Assembly: GCA_007117785.1 (NCBI GenBank)
Contig: SKFV01000357.1
Coordinates: 1 to 23,878 of the forward strand
Length of the DNA stretch: 23,878 nucleotides
Direction of reading: 5' to 3'
Origin: Pseudomonas sp.
GTDB lineage: Bacteria > Pseudomonadota > Gammaproteobacteria > Pseudomonadales > Pseudomonadaceae
How positions within the stretch are numbered: position 1 is the stretch's first letter; every line of letters begins with the position of its first letter. A program made the position numbers and the translations under genes. Of the stretch, positions 14,119 through 22,522 are shown in pieces. The notes under the pieces are model-generated. The model saw only the letters and a list, made by a program, of their open reading frames with translations, ran no database searches and was not told the origin of the DNA.

Positions 14119-17100
14119 TCAAGACAACTCAACATAGCGACTGATCAGCGCACGCAAAGCAGCCGGCTTGACCGGTTTGGGCAGAAAATCCAGACCGGCC
14201 AGACGAATCTCGGTGATCAGGTCACTGCGCCCATCGGCGCTGATGACCACACCCGGCAGGTCTCCCAGACGCTCGCGCAGCCACTGCATGACCGCAAGGC
14301 CGGTATCGCCGTCGTCCAGGTGGTAATCCACCAGAATCAGCTGCGGTGTGAAGCCGGCCTCCAGCACCTCAATGACCTCTTCACGATTTCGCGCCGTTGC
14401 CACCTGGCATTGCCAGCGACTGAGCAGGCTGTGCATGCCCACCAGAATATTCGGCTCATTGTCGATGCACAGCACCTGCGCGCCACTGATAACCGCAGCT
14501 GCAGTCTCTTGTGCCGGCAGCACACGCAGGGAACCAGGCCGAGCAAAGGGTACACTGACACTGAACACACTGCCCTGCCCTGGCCAGGAGCGTACCTGCA
14601 ATTCATGCCCCAGCACCCGGCACAGACCATCAGCAATCGCTAGCCCCAGGCCAAGCCCCTTTTCGGCCTGGGTTCGGTGACTGTCCAGACGCTGAAACTC
14701 TTCGAAGATCACCTGCAATTTGTCACGCGGAATACCCGGCCCCTGATCCCACACTTCGATACGAACCCTTGCGCCCTCACGACGCACACCGAGCAAGACC
14801 CGGGAACGCCCGGCGTAGCGGAACGCATTGGTGAGAAAGTTCTGCAGAATACGTCGCAGCAGACGTGCATCCGACCGAACCCGCACGTGGCTGGTGCGCA
14901 CACGCAGGTCAATACCATGCCCGCTGGCAAGGGCGCCAAATTCGACCCGAAGCGGCTCGAACAGATCATCGAGCACCAGGTCCGACCACTCGGGTGTGAT
15001 CCGCCCGGCTTCCAGCCGCGAAATATCCAGCAAGTCGGAAATCAGGTCTTCGGCCGAGCGCAAACTGGTATCCAGGTGCTGCACCAGCGCCTGCGCGTCT
15101 GCCGGCAGCTGCTGCTGGTGTGACAGCGAGGCCGAGAACAGCCGGGCGGCATTCAGCGGCTGCATCAGGTCATGACTGACTGCTGTCAGAAAACGGCTTT
15201 TGGACTGACTGGCACGCTCGGTCTGCGCCTGCGCCAGCAGCAGTGCCTTGTTCAACTCGGACAACTCGCGGGTACGCGCATCAACCCGCTGTTCGAGCCC
15301 TTCATTGGCGTCCTTGAGCGCCTGTTCCGCTTCACGGAAGGCGGTGATGTCGGTAAAACTCATGACAAAGCCACCACCCGGCATCGGGTTACCGATAATC
15401 TCGATCACCTGACCGCTGGAAAATTGCCGTTCAGAGCGATGCGCTGTGCCCTGGCGCATCCAGTTGATGCGCTTGTCGACATGCTGCTGTGGGTCACCCG
15501 GGCCACACAACCCGCGCTGGGCATTGCACAGAATCAGGTCGGCAATGGGTCGACCTATGGTGATCAGGCCGTCGGGATAGTCAAACATATCCAGATAGCG
15601 GTGGTTCCAGGCCACCAGACGCAACTCCTTGTCGACCACGCTGATGCCCTGGGTAATATTCTCGATCGCACCCTGCAGCAGGCCACGGTTGAATTGGAGC
15701 ACTTCCGAGGCTTCATCGACGATGCTCACCACATCATCGAACTGCATGTCGCGGCCTTCAATCGCAGCCTTGACCATCACCCGTGCGGATGACGCGCCTA
15801 ATACCCCGGCCATCAGACGTTCACTGTGGGTAATCCAGCCACTATTGGCGACCTGCTGCGGCTGCCAATCCTGCCCCTGCAGTTCGGCATAACGCTGGAA
15901 ACTCAGCAAGGCCCTTTCCTCGCCGACAAAACGCCCAGCCAGGGTGAGCAGATCATCCACGGTAACCCGCAGCAGGGCACGGCTCGGGCCATCATCCCGG
16001 CTGCGGGCATCCTGACTGACAAAACGGCTGGCCTGCCAGTGCTCCAGAACCCGGGTACGGCTGAACACCGACACCAGAACGAAGGCCAGCAGGTTACCCA
16101 GCAAGGCCAGCAAGCTGCCCAGCGTCAGGCTGTCGATCGGCAGGCCGAACGCATTCCCATGCAGCCCACTGAGCAAGGGCAAGCCCATTACCTGCCAACT
16201 GAAAGCTGCGGCCAGTAGCGGAAACACCAACAGGTAGGCCCACAAGCTGACACCCACAGCCAGGCCGGCAAAAACGCCGCTGCGATTGGCCTGTTTCCAG
16301 AACAGCGCACCCAGCATGGCCGGTGCCAGTTGGGCGATTGCACCAAAGGCTACCTGCCCGATGCTGGCCAGGCTGCCCGCTGAGCCAATCTGGAGGTAGA
16401 CCACATAGGCCAGCAGCAGAATCACCAGAATGCTGGTACGCCGTATATTCAGCAGCCAGCCACGAAAGGCCTCAAAGGATTGCTCGCGGCCCTGCTGCTT
16501 GCGCAACAACAAGCGCAGGATCACATCATTGGACACCATGGTGCTCAAGGCGATGGCCGCCACAATCACCATACCGGTTGCTGCCGAAGCACCACCCAGA
16601 AAGGCCAGCATGGCCAGCCAGGGGCGTTGCTCCAGCAGCGGTACGCTGATCACATAGGCATCGGCGGACACTCCACCGCCCGCGCCCATCTGCCCGGCCA
16701 GGCTGATGGGAACCACAAAAAGCGCGGCCAACACCAGATACAGGGGAAACACCCAGCGCGCCGTGCGCAGATCGCCGGGATTGATGTTCTCCACCACGGC
16801 AGCCTGGAACTGCCTGGGCAGGCAAAGAAAGGCCAGAATGGCAATAAACGTCTGGAACAGCAGGCTGGTGACCATGGTATCGCGCTGCCAATAGTCGGTC
16901 AGCGCCGGGCTTTCCAGTGCCCGTTCGTACAGATCACCAAAGCCACCGAACAAGCCCCAGGTCACAAATGCACCCACCGCCATAAAGGCCAGCAGCTTGA
17001 CGATGGACTCAAAGGCAATCGCCAGCATCATGCCCTTGTGATGCTCGGTGGCATCCAGGCTGCGGGTACCGAACAGAATGGTGAATACCGCCAGCACCAG

Positions 17101-17607
17101 GGTGACCACCAGGGCCGTATCCTCCGCCCCTAGGTTGTCGAAGTCGGCGCTGTGCAAGGCTGCCGGATTGCTCAGCAGGTTGTAACCCAGCACTATGCCC
17201 TTGAGCTGCAAGGCGATGTACGGCAATACACTGACCAGACAAAGCAGGGTAACCGCGACCGCCAGAGCCTGGGATTTGCCGTAACGCGAAGCGATAAAGT
17301 CAGCAATCGAAGTAATGTTTTCGTGTTTGCTGATGGCAATCATGCGTGCGTACAGCTTCCAGCCAAACAGAAACAACAGGATGGGACCCAGATAAATCGG
17401 CAGAAAGCCCCAGAGCTGCTCGCTGGCCATGCCGACGGCGCCAAAAAAGGTCCAACTTGTACACCACACCGCCAGCGACAGGCTGTACACCCAGACCCGC
17501 AGACGCGGACCAAAGCTACCCGGCTGCCGGTCACCCCAGAAGGCAATGGCAAACAGCAGTGCGATGTAGAGCAGAAAAACGGTAGCGACCAGAGTACCAG
17601 GCAGCAT
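14119..17607 (-). CDS. Hybrid histidine kinase with sodium/solute-symporter sensor domain (CrbS/MxtR type)
   Basis: 1162-aa membrane sensor kinase. Residues about 1-500 form a multi-helix sodium:solute symporter (SLC5-like) domain. A STAC-like linker follows (about 535-640, with DDLLTLAGRFVGEERALLSFQRY), then a PAS domain (about 645-760), a coiled-coil, a HisKA domain with phospho-acceptor His812 in SHDLMQPLNAARL, and a HATPase domain with N-box NFLTNAFRYAG near 920 and G-boxes near 955 and 980. The C-terminal receiver domain (about 1045-1162) carries phospho-acceptor Asp1094 in ILVDYHLDD. This architecture is that of CrbS/MxtR, which with CrbR/ErdR drives acetyl-CoA synthetase expression and acetate use. 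The regulator gene lies 77 bases upstream. The ATG at 17607 gives a proper N-terminal helix; its ribosome site is weak. Confidence 0.9.
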   Translation of the reverse strand: MLPGTLVATVFLLYIALLFAIAFWGDRQPGSFGPRLRVWVYSLSLAVWCTSWTFFGAVGMASEQLWGFLPIYLGPILLFLFGWKLYARMIAISKHENITSIADFIASRYGKSQALAVAVTLLCLVSVLPYIALQLKGIVLGYNLLSNPAALHSADFDNLGAEDTALVVTLVLAVFTILFGTRSLDATEHHKGMMLAIAFESIVKLLAFMAVGAFVTWGLFGGFGDLYERALESPALTDYWQRDTMVTSLLFQTFIAILAFLCLPRQFQAAVVENINPGDLRTARWVFPLYLVLAALFVVPISLAGQMGAGGGVSADAYVISVPLLEQRPWLAMLAFLGGASAATGMVIVAAIALSTMVSNDVILRLLLRKQQGREQSFEAFRGWLLNIRRTSILVILLLAYVVYLQIGSAGSLASIGQVAFGAIAQLAPAMLGALFWKQANRSGVFAGLAVGVSLWAYLLVFPLLAAAFSWQVMGLPLLSGLHGNAFGLPIDSLTLGSLLALLGNLLAFVLVSVFSRTRVLEHWQASRFVSQDARSRDDGPSRALLRVTVDDLLTLAGRFVGEERALLSFQRYAELQGQDWQPQQVANSGWITHSERLMAGVLGASSARVMVKAAIEGRDMQFDDVVSIVDEASEVLQFNRGLLQGAIENITQGISVVDKELRLVAWNHRYLDMFDYPDGLITIGRPIADLILCNAQRGLCGPGDPQQHVDKRINWMRQGTAHRSERQFSSGQVIEIIGNPMPGGGFVMSFTDITAFREAEQALKDANEGLEQRVDARTRELSELNKALLLAQAQTERASQSKSRFLTAVSHDLMQPLNAARLFSASLSHQQQLPADAQALVQHLDTSLRSAEDLISDLLDISRLEAGRITPEWSDLVLDDLFEPLRVEFGALASGHGIDLRVRTSHVRVRSDARLLRRILQNFLTNAFRYAGRSRVLLGVRREGARVRIEVWDQGPGIPRDKLQVIFEEFQRLDSHRTQAEKGLGLGLAIADGLCRVLGHELQVRSWPGQGSVFSVSVPFARPGSLRVLPAQETAAAVISGAQVLCIDNEPNILVGMHSLLSRWQCQVATARNREEVIEVLEAGFTPQLILVDYHLDDGDTGLAVMQWLRERLGDLPGVVISADGRSDLITEIRLAGLDFLPKPVKPAALRALISRYVELS

Positions 17608-17684
17608 GGCAACGTCATCAATACGTGAGGGTTAGTTCAAGTCTGGCAGGCGCCCAATAGTTTGCCCAGCCGACCTTGGTCGCA

Positions 17685-18338
17685 TCAGGCTTTCTGGGTC
17701 AGCTCCATTTGTTGCAGCAAGAGCGCTGCCTGGGTCCGTGTACGCACCCCGAGCTTGCGAAAAATAGCCGTTACATGTGCCTTGATAGTGGCCTCTGACA
17801 CACTCAACTCCCAGGCGATCTGCTTGTTCAGCAGGCCATCACAGACCATGGTCAGTACGCGAAACTGTTGCGGCGTCAGGCTGGCCAACTGTTCACTGAC
17901 ATTCTGTTCCTGTGCGCTGACAGGGCCTGCTGATTCTGTACTGGCGGGCCAGCTAACGCCGCCATCCAGCACCTCTCGCACGGCCTGCTGAATGGCTTCC
18001 AGGCTGGAGGATTTGGGAATAAAGCCACTGGCACCAAAATCTCTTGCGCGACGCACCACCGGTTCTTCTTCCTGGGCGGAAATGACCACAACCGGTATCT
18101 GCGGATATTGCCCACGCAAGAGGACCAACCCGGAAAACCCGTAGGCGCCAGGCATATTCAGGTCCAGCAGAACCAGGTCCCAATTAGCGCGTTTATCAAG
18201 GTTGTTCTGCAGCTCGGCAATACTGCCGGCTTCGGTCAGGTTTATCGTCATATTCAGCCCCTGGCTCAGGGCCTGACGCAAGGCGCTACGGAACAGCGGG
18301 TGATCGTCAGCGATCAGAATGTCATAGCTGGGCGCCAT
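17685..18338 (-). CDS. erdR: LuxR-family response regulator (CrbR/ErdR type)
   Basis: 217-aa NarL/LuxR-type regulator. The receiver domain (1-125) has the acidic pair Asp11-Asp12, phospho-acceptor Asp59 in LVLLDLNMPG, and Lys in PKSSS near 110. The C-terminal LuxR helix-turn-helix (about 150-215) reads LTPQQFRVLTMVCDGLLNKQIAWELSVSEATIKAHVTAIFRKLGVRTR. An open frame continues upstream to 18407, but ATG 18338-18336 (MAPSYDILIADDHPLFRSAL) matches the family start. It is next to, and likely co-transcribed with, the symporter-type kinase, which supports the acetate-switch pairing. The symbol follows the Pseudomonas name and is less certain than the family. Confidence 0.88.
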   Translation of the reverse strand: MAPSYDILIADDHPLFRSALRQALSQGLNMTINLTEAGSIAELQNNLDKRANWDLVLLDLNMPGAYGFSGLVLLRGQYPQIPVVVISAQEEEPVVRRARDFGASGFIPKSSSLEAIQQAVREVLDGGVSWPASTESAGPVSAQEQNVSEQLASLTPQQFRVLTMVCDGLLNKQIAWELSVSEATIKAHVTAIFRKLGVRTRTQAALLLQQMELTQKA

Positions 18339-18366
18339 GGGAGCATCTCGGTCATTTATTGGGATT

Positions 18367-18396
18367 ATTCTATTTGCCAGTGAAGCCTGCCACCAA
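18367..18396 (-). promoter_or_regulatory. Candidate promoter of the regulator-kinase pair
   Basis: On the minus strand TTGGTG (18396-18391) and TAGAAT (18372-18367) are 18 bases apart, ending 28 bases before the regulator ATG. Consensus-based call only. Confidence 0.45.
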
Positions 18397-18457
18397 GCCT
18401 GCATCACGTCAATTGCAGCAGTGTCCAGTGCTGGCTACAGCGGCCGCTCAAGCGCCA

Positions 18458-19174
18458 TCAGCTGACGGTTTGGCGGGCGCGCAGGCGCTGCTGCGCCGGG
18501 CTATCAGCCAGCGGCCGGTTGAGTCGCGCCATATGATAAGTAGTATTGAAGGTATCGAAATAATCGTCCAGCCCGCGGGCAGCATCGTCCTCTCCAGCCA
18601 GCTCAAGGCAAGCCACCGCCACCTCGGCGGTACACAGATGCTCTGCCTGACAGGAGCGGCGCAACTGATAGCGGGACGCCCGCGCAGGTTGAAGATGTAG
18701 CAAAGGCAATGCGCGCAACCAGGGGCTCATGCGCACCATCTTGCGCGCCTGATTCCAGGTTGCGTCGATAATCACCAGCAGGGGGCGCTTACCGCCAACC
18801 GGGCTGATGTGCTGATTGATCATCTGCTCCGGGCCAGCATACTCCTGCGGAAAAACCAGCATCGGTTGCCACTGCGGATCCTGCAGCAAAGCCATGAGCG
18901 CCGGATCCGGCTCGGTGCGGGACCAGATAAAGGCACAGGTATCCGGCAGGCATTCGGCAATCAGACGCCCCGTATTGGTCGGCTTCAAGGGTTCCAGGCG
19001 GTGCATCAACAGGCAGAAACTGACATCTGCACGCAGCTGCGGACGCAGCGGACAAAGGCAATGGGCCGGCGGCAACAAACAGCTCTCGCAGCGTTGCATC
19101 TTGATACCGCGCGCCCTGAACGGCCGCGTGGCTGCCGCCAGCGCCTGTTGGCGCAATTGTGCAACCGCGTGCAT
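18458..19174 (-). CDS. tapT: tRNA-uridine aminocarboxypropyltransferase (DTW domain, TapT/YfiP)
   Basis: 238-aa DTW-domain protein. TapT transfers the 3-amino-3-carboxypropyl group of S-adenosylmethionine to U47 of tRNA (acp3U). The signature DATWNQARKM (D-x-T-W, residues 137-140) is present. An N-terminal zinc-knuckle pattern C-x2-C-x6-C-x-C uses Cys29, Cys32, Cys39 and Cys41. The opening AVAQLRQQALAAATRPFRARG closely resembles E. coli YfiP. ATG 19174-19172 is chosen on that basis, although its ribosome site is poor; a GTG 30 bases upstream (preceded by GGAAA) is a real alternative. The gene precedes the regulator gene on the same strand and is divergent from the small secreted protein. Confidence 0.9.
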   Translation of the reverse strand: MHAVAQLRQQALAAATRPFRARGIKMQRCESCLLPPAHCLCPLRPQLRADVSFCLLMHRLEPLKPTNTGRLIAECLPDTCAFIWSRTEPDPALMALLQDPQWQPMLVFPQEYAGPEQMINQHISPVGGKRPLLVIIDATWNQARKMVRMSPWLRALPLLHLQPARASRYQLRRSCQAEHLCTAEVAVACLELAGEDDAARGLDDYFDTFNTTYHMARLNRPLADSPAQQRLRARQTVS

Positions 19175-19345
19175 GGGGGGCGCTGAATGGTCAGGTGACG
19201 ACACGGGGTTTCCAGATATAGTTAGGTCGAGGGGCAGTGTAACCGAGGCCGCAATAAAATATCCTTCCTGTCGATCGAACGTCTGACTGGGCCACAGGTC
19301 AGAGCAATAGTACACTGCGTTCTTCTGCCTGGAGATTTGTCTATC

Positions 19346-19747
19346 ATGATGCGTTGGTCACTCGTATTGCTTGCTCTGATGGTTGCATTGCCCAGCCATG
19401 CCGTATCCCTGCGCGACATGCGCCTGCAGGAAACCCTGACTTCCGTTGCCCAGACAAGCAGCGAAGGTACCCCGCGGGCCATCAATGAAGACATAACCGA
19501 CCTGGGCTTCCGCGCTGAGGGCAGCGAACTGATCAACCGCCTGGCCGTTGAGCCTGACTATGCCGAACGCATGCAGGAAGACCCCGTACTGATCCGCAGC
19601 CAACTGCAGTCCAGCGTCTGCTCCAATCAGCGTTTTCGCCAATTGATGGATATGGGCGCCACCCTGAGCTACCACTTTGTGCTCAAAGACAGCGAACAAC
19701 CTGTACTCACGCAAAGCTTTATTGCCAACCACTGCCACTCGCTCTGA
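19346..19747 (+). CDS. Small secreted protein, QSregVF-like
   Basis: 133-aa protein with a clear signal peptide: MMRW, hydrophobic SLVLLALMVAL, then PSHA as a likely cleavage site near residue 18. The mature part is mostly helical and polar. It has two cysteines, in SVCSNQRFRQLMDMGATLSYHFV and in the terminal SFIANHCHSL, which may form a disulfide in the periplasm. This pattern resembles the small quorum-sensing-regulated virulence-factor family of Pseudomonas (PF13652), known by structure but not by function; I place it there tentatively. ATG 19346 is chosen (GGAG 11 bases upstream); a TTG at 19337 is in frame but too near the GGAG. Confidence 0.75.
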   Translation: MMRWSLVLLALMVALPSHAVSLRDMRLQETLTSVAQTSSEGTPRAINEDITDLGFRAEGSELINRLAVEPDYAERMQEDPVLIRSQLQSSVCSNQRFRQLMDMGATLSYHFVLKDSEQPVLTQSFIANHCHSL

Positions 19748-19827
19748 TCAAACTGATCCACGTCATGGCAGAGCATGCTCAACTGCGCCATGCTTGATAT
19801 CAGGTTCAACCAGCACGAGGATCAGTT

Positions 19828-21231
19828 ATGGCGCTCTTGAATTTCTTTGGCGCAACCCGCCAGGTTACCGGTTCATGCTACCTGCTCGAAGCCAATGGTG
19901 AACAGGTGCTCCTGGAATGCGGCATGAATCAGGGCTTTCGCCGTGATGAAGATCGCAACCGACACCGGTTTCCCTTTGACCCGAAAAAGCTCAACGCCGT
20001 GGTCATATCCCATGCCCATCTGGATCATTCCGGTCTTCTTCCCAAACTGGTTGCCGAGGGTTACAGCGGCCCAATCTACGTCACACCGGACAGCGCCGAT
20101 CTGCTCGACCTGATGCTGAAAGACTCAGCCGGCTTGCAGGAACGTGATGCCGAATGGGAAAACCGCTGGCGCAAGCGCTCGGGCAAGGCTGAGGTCAAAC
20201 CCTTGTATACCACCCGCGATGCCGAAGCAGCGCTGGAGCTACTCAGCCCACTGGATTACGCCCAGCCCAACATGATCGCCAAGGGGTTCGAACTCTGCTT
20301 TCATGAGGCCGGGCATATTCTTGGCTCGGCGATCGTGGATATTGCCATCGAGGAAACAGGCCACCTAAAGCGCCGCCTTGTGTTTTCCGGTGACCTGGGC
20401 AACACCTGCTCACCCCTGCTACGCCCGCCAAAAACCCTGCAGCACGCCGACCTGGTCCTGATGGAGTCTACCTACGGTGACCGTGATCATCGTAACAAGC
20501 AGGATACGCTGGATGAGCTGGTCGAGATTCTGGAGCGCGCCCATCAAGAAGGAGGCAATGTGTTGATCCCCTCCTTCGCCGTTGGCCGTACCCAGGACCT
20601 GCTCTACTACCTGGGCAAGTTTTATCAGGAAGGCAAACTCAAGCAGCACAGCGTATTTCTGGATAGCCCTATGGCTATTTCCGCGACCCGCATCTATGAC
20701 CGTTACCATCATCGCTTTACCGAAGACGATCAGGAGATGCTGGCCAGCAATGGCAAAGGCAAACTGACCAACTGGCTACCGATTCTCAAGTGCACCTCAA
20801 CGCCAGAAGAGTCCATGGCCATCAACCGTGTCAAAAGCGGCGCCATCATCATTGCTGGCAGTGGCATGTGCACCGGTGGCCGCATCGTGCATCACTTCAA
20901 ACACAATCTCTGGCGCAAGGAGTGCCACCTGATCTTCCCCGGCTATCAAGCCAAAGGCACCTTGGGGCGACGGCTTGTCGACGGTGCTACCAATGTCCGC
21001 GTCATCCACCAGAGTCTGGCCGTGAATGCCCAGTTGCATACCTTGGGCGGCTTTTCCGCGCATGCCGGACAAACCCAGTTAATCGATTGGCTGAGTCATT
21101 TCGAACACGTGCCTGAAATCTACCTGGTGCACGGCGAGCTGGATAAAAGTGAACAGCTGGCACAAGCGATCAAGGACAAACTCGGCTGGCCGGCGCAAAT
21201 ACCGGAACAGGATGAGCAAATAGCTTTTTAG
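19828..21231 (+). CDS. Metallo-beta-lactamase-fold nuclease with beta-CASP and RMMBL domains
   Basis: 467-aa zinc-dependent RNA-processing-type nuclease. The metal-binding HAHLDHSG (His62, His64, Asp66, His67), a second His in HEAGHILGSA, and the bridging Asp in FSGDLGN form the active site. The beta-CASP insert (about 240-370) includes IPSFAVGRTQDLLYYLGKF and the GSGMCTGGR motif. The C-terminal RMMBL segment contains GGFSAHAGQTQL with another ligand His. The overall layout resembles CPSF73-like bacterial and archaeal enzymes rather than RNase J. No signal peptide is present. The ATG at 19828 has GAGGA about 7 bases upstream. It is followed by a 160-base gap and a small membrane protein. The substrate is unknown. 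Confidence 0.92.
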   Translation: MALLNFFGATRQVTGSCYLLEANGEQVLLECGMNQGFRRDEDRNRHRFPFDPKKLNAVVISHAHLDHSGLLPKLVAEGYSGPIYVTPDSADLLDLMLKDSAGLQERDAEWENRWRKRSGKAEVKPLYTTRDAEAALELLSPLDYAQPNMIAKGFELCFHEAGHILGSAIVDIAIEETGHLKRRLVFSGDLGNTCSPLLRPPKTLQHADLVLMESTYGDRDHRNKQDTLDELVEILERAHQEGGNVLIPSFAVGRTQDLLYYLGKFYQEGKLKQHSVFLDSPMAISATRIYDRYHHRFTEDDQEMLASNGKGKLTNWLPILKCTSTPEESMAINRVKSGAIIIAGSGMCTGGRIVHHFKHNLWRKECHLIFPGYQAKGTLGRRLVDGATNVRVIHQSLAVNAQLHTLGGFSAHAGQTQLIDWLSHFEHVPEIYLVHGELDKSEQLAQAIKDKLGWPAQIPEQDEQIAF

Positions 21232-21317
21232 CAGCCAATGGCTCTTGCATCCTTTGAACTGAGGCGTTCGTGCAAGATTTGCACACACGCTGATGACCCA
21301 GAAGTTGGAATTTTGAC

Positions 21318-21324
21318 CTATGCT
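21318..21324 (+). promoter_or_regulatory. Possible sigmaS-type -10 element (CTATGCT)
   Basis: CTATGCT resembles the stationary-phase sigma -10 consensus CTATACT and stands 67 bases before the membrane-protein ATG. No good -35 box is seen, which is common for sigmaS promoters. Weak call. Confidence 0.25.
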
Positions 21325-21391
21325 TACAGTCAAACAGGCCTGGACATGGCCTTTGGTCAGTTTCTGACAATTCGCAAAGGAGAAAGCGCGT

Positions 21392-21925
21392 ATGACTGAT
21401 ACTCCTCACCTGACTGGAGAAAAGTTCGACCACAAGATAGCTGCCATTTTTGCGTCTGACAGCAAGGCTAATGCAGCGGCTGAATCCGTGCGTGATACCT
21501 TGGGCCTGGAACAACGACAAGTTATCGTTATTAGCCCTGAAGACAAGCATCAGGGGAGAGAGCTGGAGCCTGACTCCAAAGGTATCTTGCACACCATTAT
21601 TCGCTCCCATCTCTGGCTGGCCGGCATGGGCGCTGTTTCAGGTCTGGTCTTGTTTGTCGTTACCTATTCTGCCGGCATCGGCTTCGTCGTCAACAATGCA
21701 GTTGCAGCAGCTATTCTGATGATTGTGTACTGTGCAGTCATGGGGCTGTTACTTGCAGGATTGCTGTCATTACGACCCGACCATACACCCTACATCGTCA
21801 AGTCACAGGCTGCGCTGAAAGAAGGCAAATCGGTTGTTACCGTGCATGCGTCCAGTCTGGAGCAGATGCAGCAGGCCAATACCGAGCTTGAAAAGCACTC
21901 GTCGCAGATCGTCACTACCTTGTAG
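21392..21925 (+). CDS. Conserved membrane protein with two central transmembrane helices
   Basis: 177-aa protein I do not recognise with certainty. An N-terminal soluble part (1-70) starts with a beta-alpha pattern (IAAIFASDSKANAAAESVRDTLGL) like that of general-stress 17M or DUF1269-like proteins. Two hydrophobic segments follow (about 73-95, LWLAGMGAVSGLVLFVVTYSAG; about 102-126). The C-terminal 50 residues are soluble and include YIVKSQAALKEGKSVVTVHASSLEQ. Glycine-rich helices suggest a small bilayer-inserted stress protein. The ATG at 21392 has a strong AAAGGAGAAA site. It is transcribed towards recX and ends 121 bases before the recX stop. Confidence 0.8.
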   Translation: MTDTPHLTGEKFDHKIAAIFASDSKANAAAESVRDTLGLEQRQVIVISPEDKHQGRELEPDSKGILHTIIRSHLWLAGMGAVSGLVLFVVTYSAGIGFVVNNAVAAAILMIVYCAVMGLLLAGLLSLRPDHTPYIVKSQAALKEGKSVVTVHASSLEQMQQANTELEKHSSQIVTTL

Positions 21926-22046
21926 CGCGCTGCGCGCACCTACTGGCCAGTGCAGCAAATGGACGGAAAGACAGGCTGTTTCAGTAGTTATTGGCATCCA
22001 TTACAGGTGATACCACTGAAATGATTATGCAGGCTGATGACTGCGA
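21926..22046. other. Convergent intergenic gap with small dyads
   Basis: Between the convergent membrane-protein and recX genes. GCGCG-CTG-CGCGC lies right at the first stop codon, and ACTGGCCAGT (21942-21951) is a perfect 10-base palindrome. No clear intrinsic terminator with a T-run is seen on either strand. Confidence 0.35.
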
Positions 22047-22505
22047 TCAGTCCTGTTCATTCATGTTCATCTCTTGCCAATCAAAGCCGCGGTAGTGCAT
22101 GAAACGTTGTTGCTTGCCCCGCTCCTTGCGATCAGACGCCAGGCCTTGAGGAAAACGCTTGGCAAAGGCCTGGACAGCTCGAGATGGCCAATCCCAATGC
22201 GACTCGTCCAGCACCTGTTCAACCAGCGTGCTCGAAATACCTTTCTGGCGGAGTTCTTCGCGGAGTCGCATCGGTCCTATGCCGCGTTGGCTACGGGCAT
22301 AGACATAGGCCTCACAGAACCGGGCATCACTGAGCAAACCCTCGTCTTGCAACTTGTCCAGTTCAACTTCGGCAAGGTCACTGGACGCACCACGCAGGGT
22401 CAGCTTACGCAGCAGCTCGCTGTAGCTGTGCTCACGCCGAGCCAACAGGTCCATTGCCGAACGGCGAATGGCCTGTGGCGTTTCCAGCTGGCTACGACGA
22501 AACAC
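22047..22505 (-). CDS. recX: Regulatory protein RecX
   Basis: 152-aa RecX protein that binds RecA filaments and limits their extension. It is almost wholly helical, with three tandem three-helix repeats: RRSAMDLLARREHSYSELLRKL, then LDKLQDEGLLSDARFCEAYVYARSQRGIGPMRLREELRQKGI, and FAKRFPQ...QRFMHYRGFDWQ. The start is GTG at 22505-22503, 17 bases after the recA stop; the Shine-Dalgarno is weak, which would keep RecX far below RecA, as is known in other bacteria. It is co-transcribed with recA and so likely SOS-induced. Confidence 0.94.
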   Translation of the reverse strand: MFRRSQLETPQAIRRSAMDLLARREHSYSELLRKLTLRGASSDLAEVELDKLQDEGLLSDARFCEAYVYARSQRGIGPMRLREELRQKGISSTLVEQVLDESHWDWPSRAVQAFAKRFPQGLASDRKERGKQQRFMHYRGFDWQEMNMNEQD

Positions 22506-22522
22506 TCAGATCACGCGCCGGC

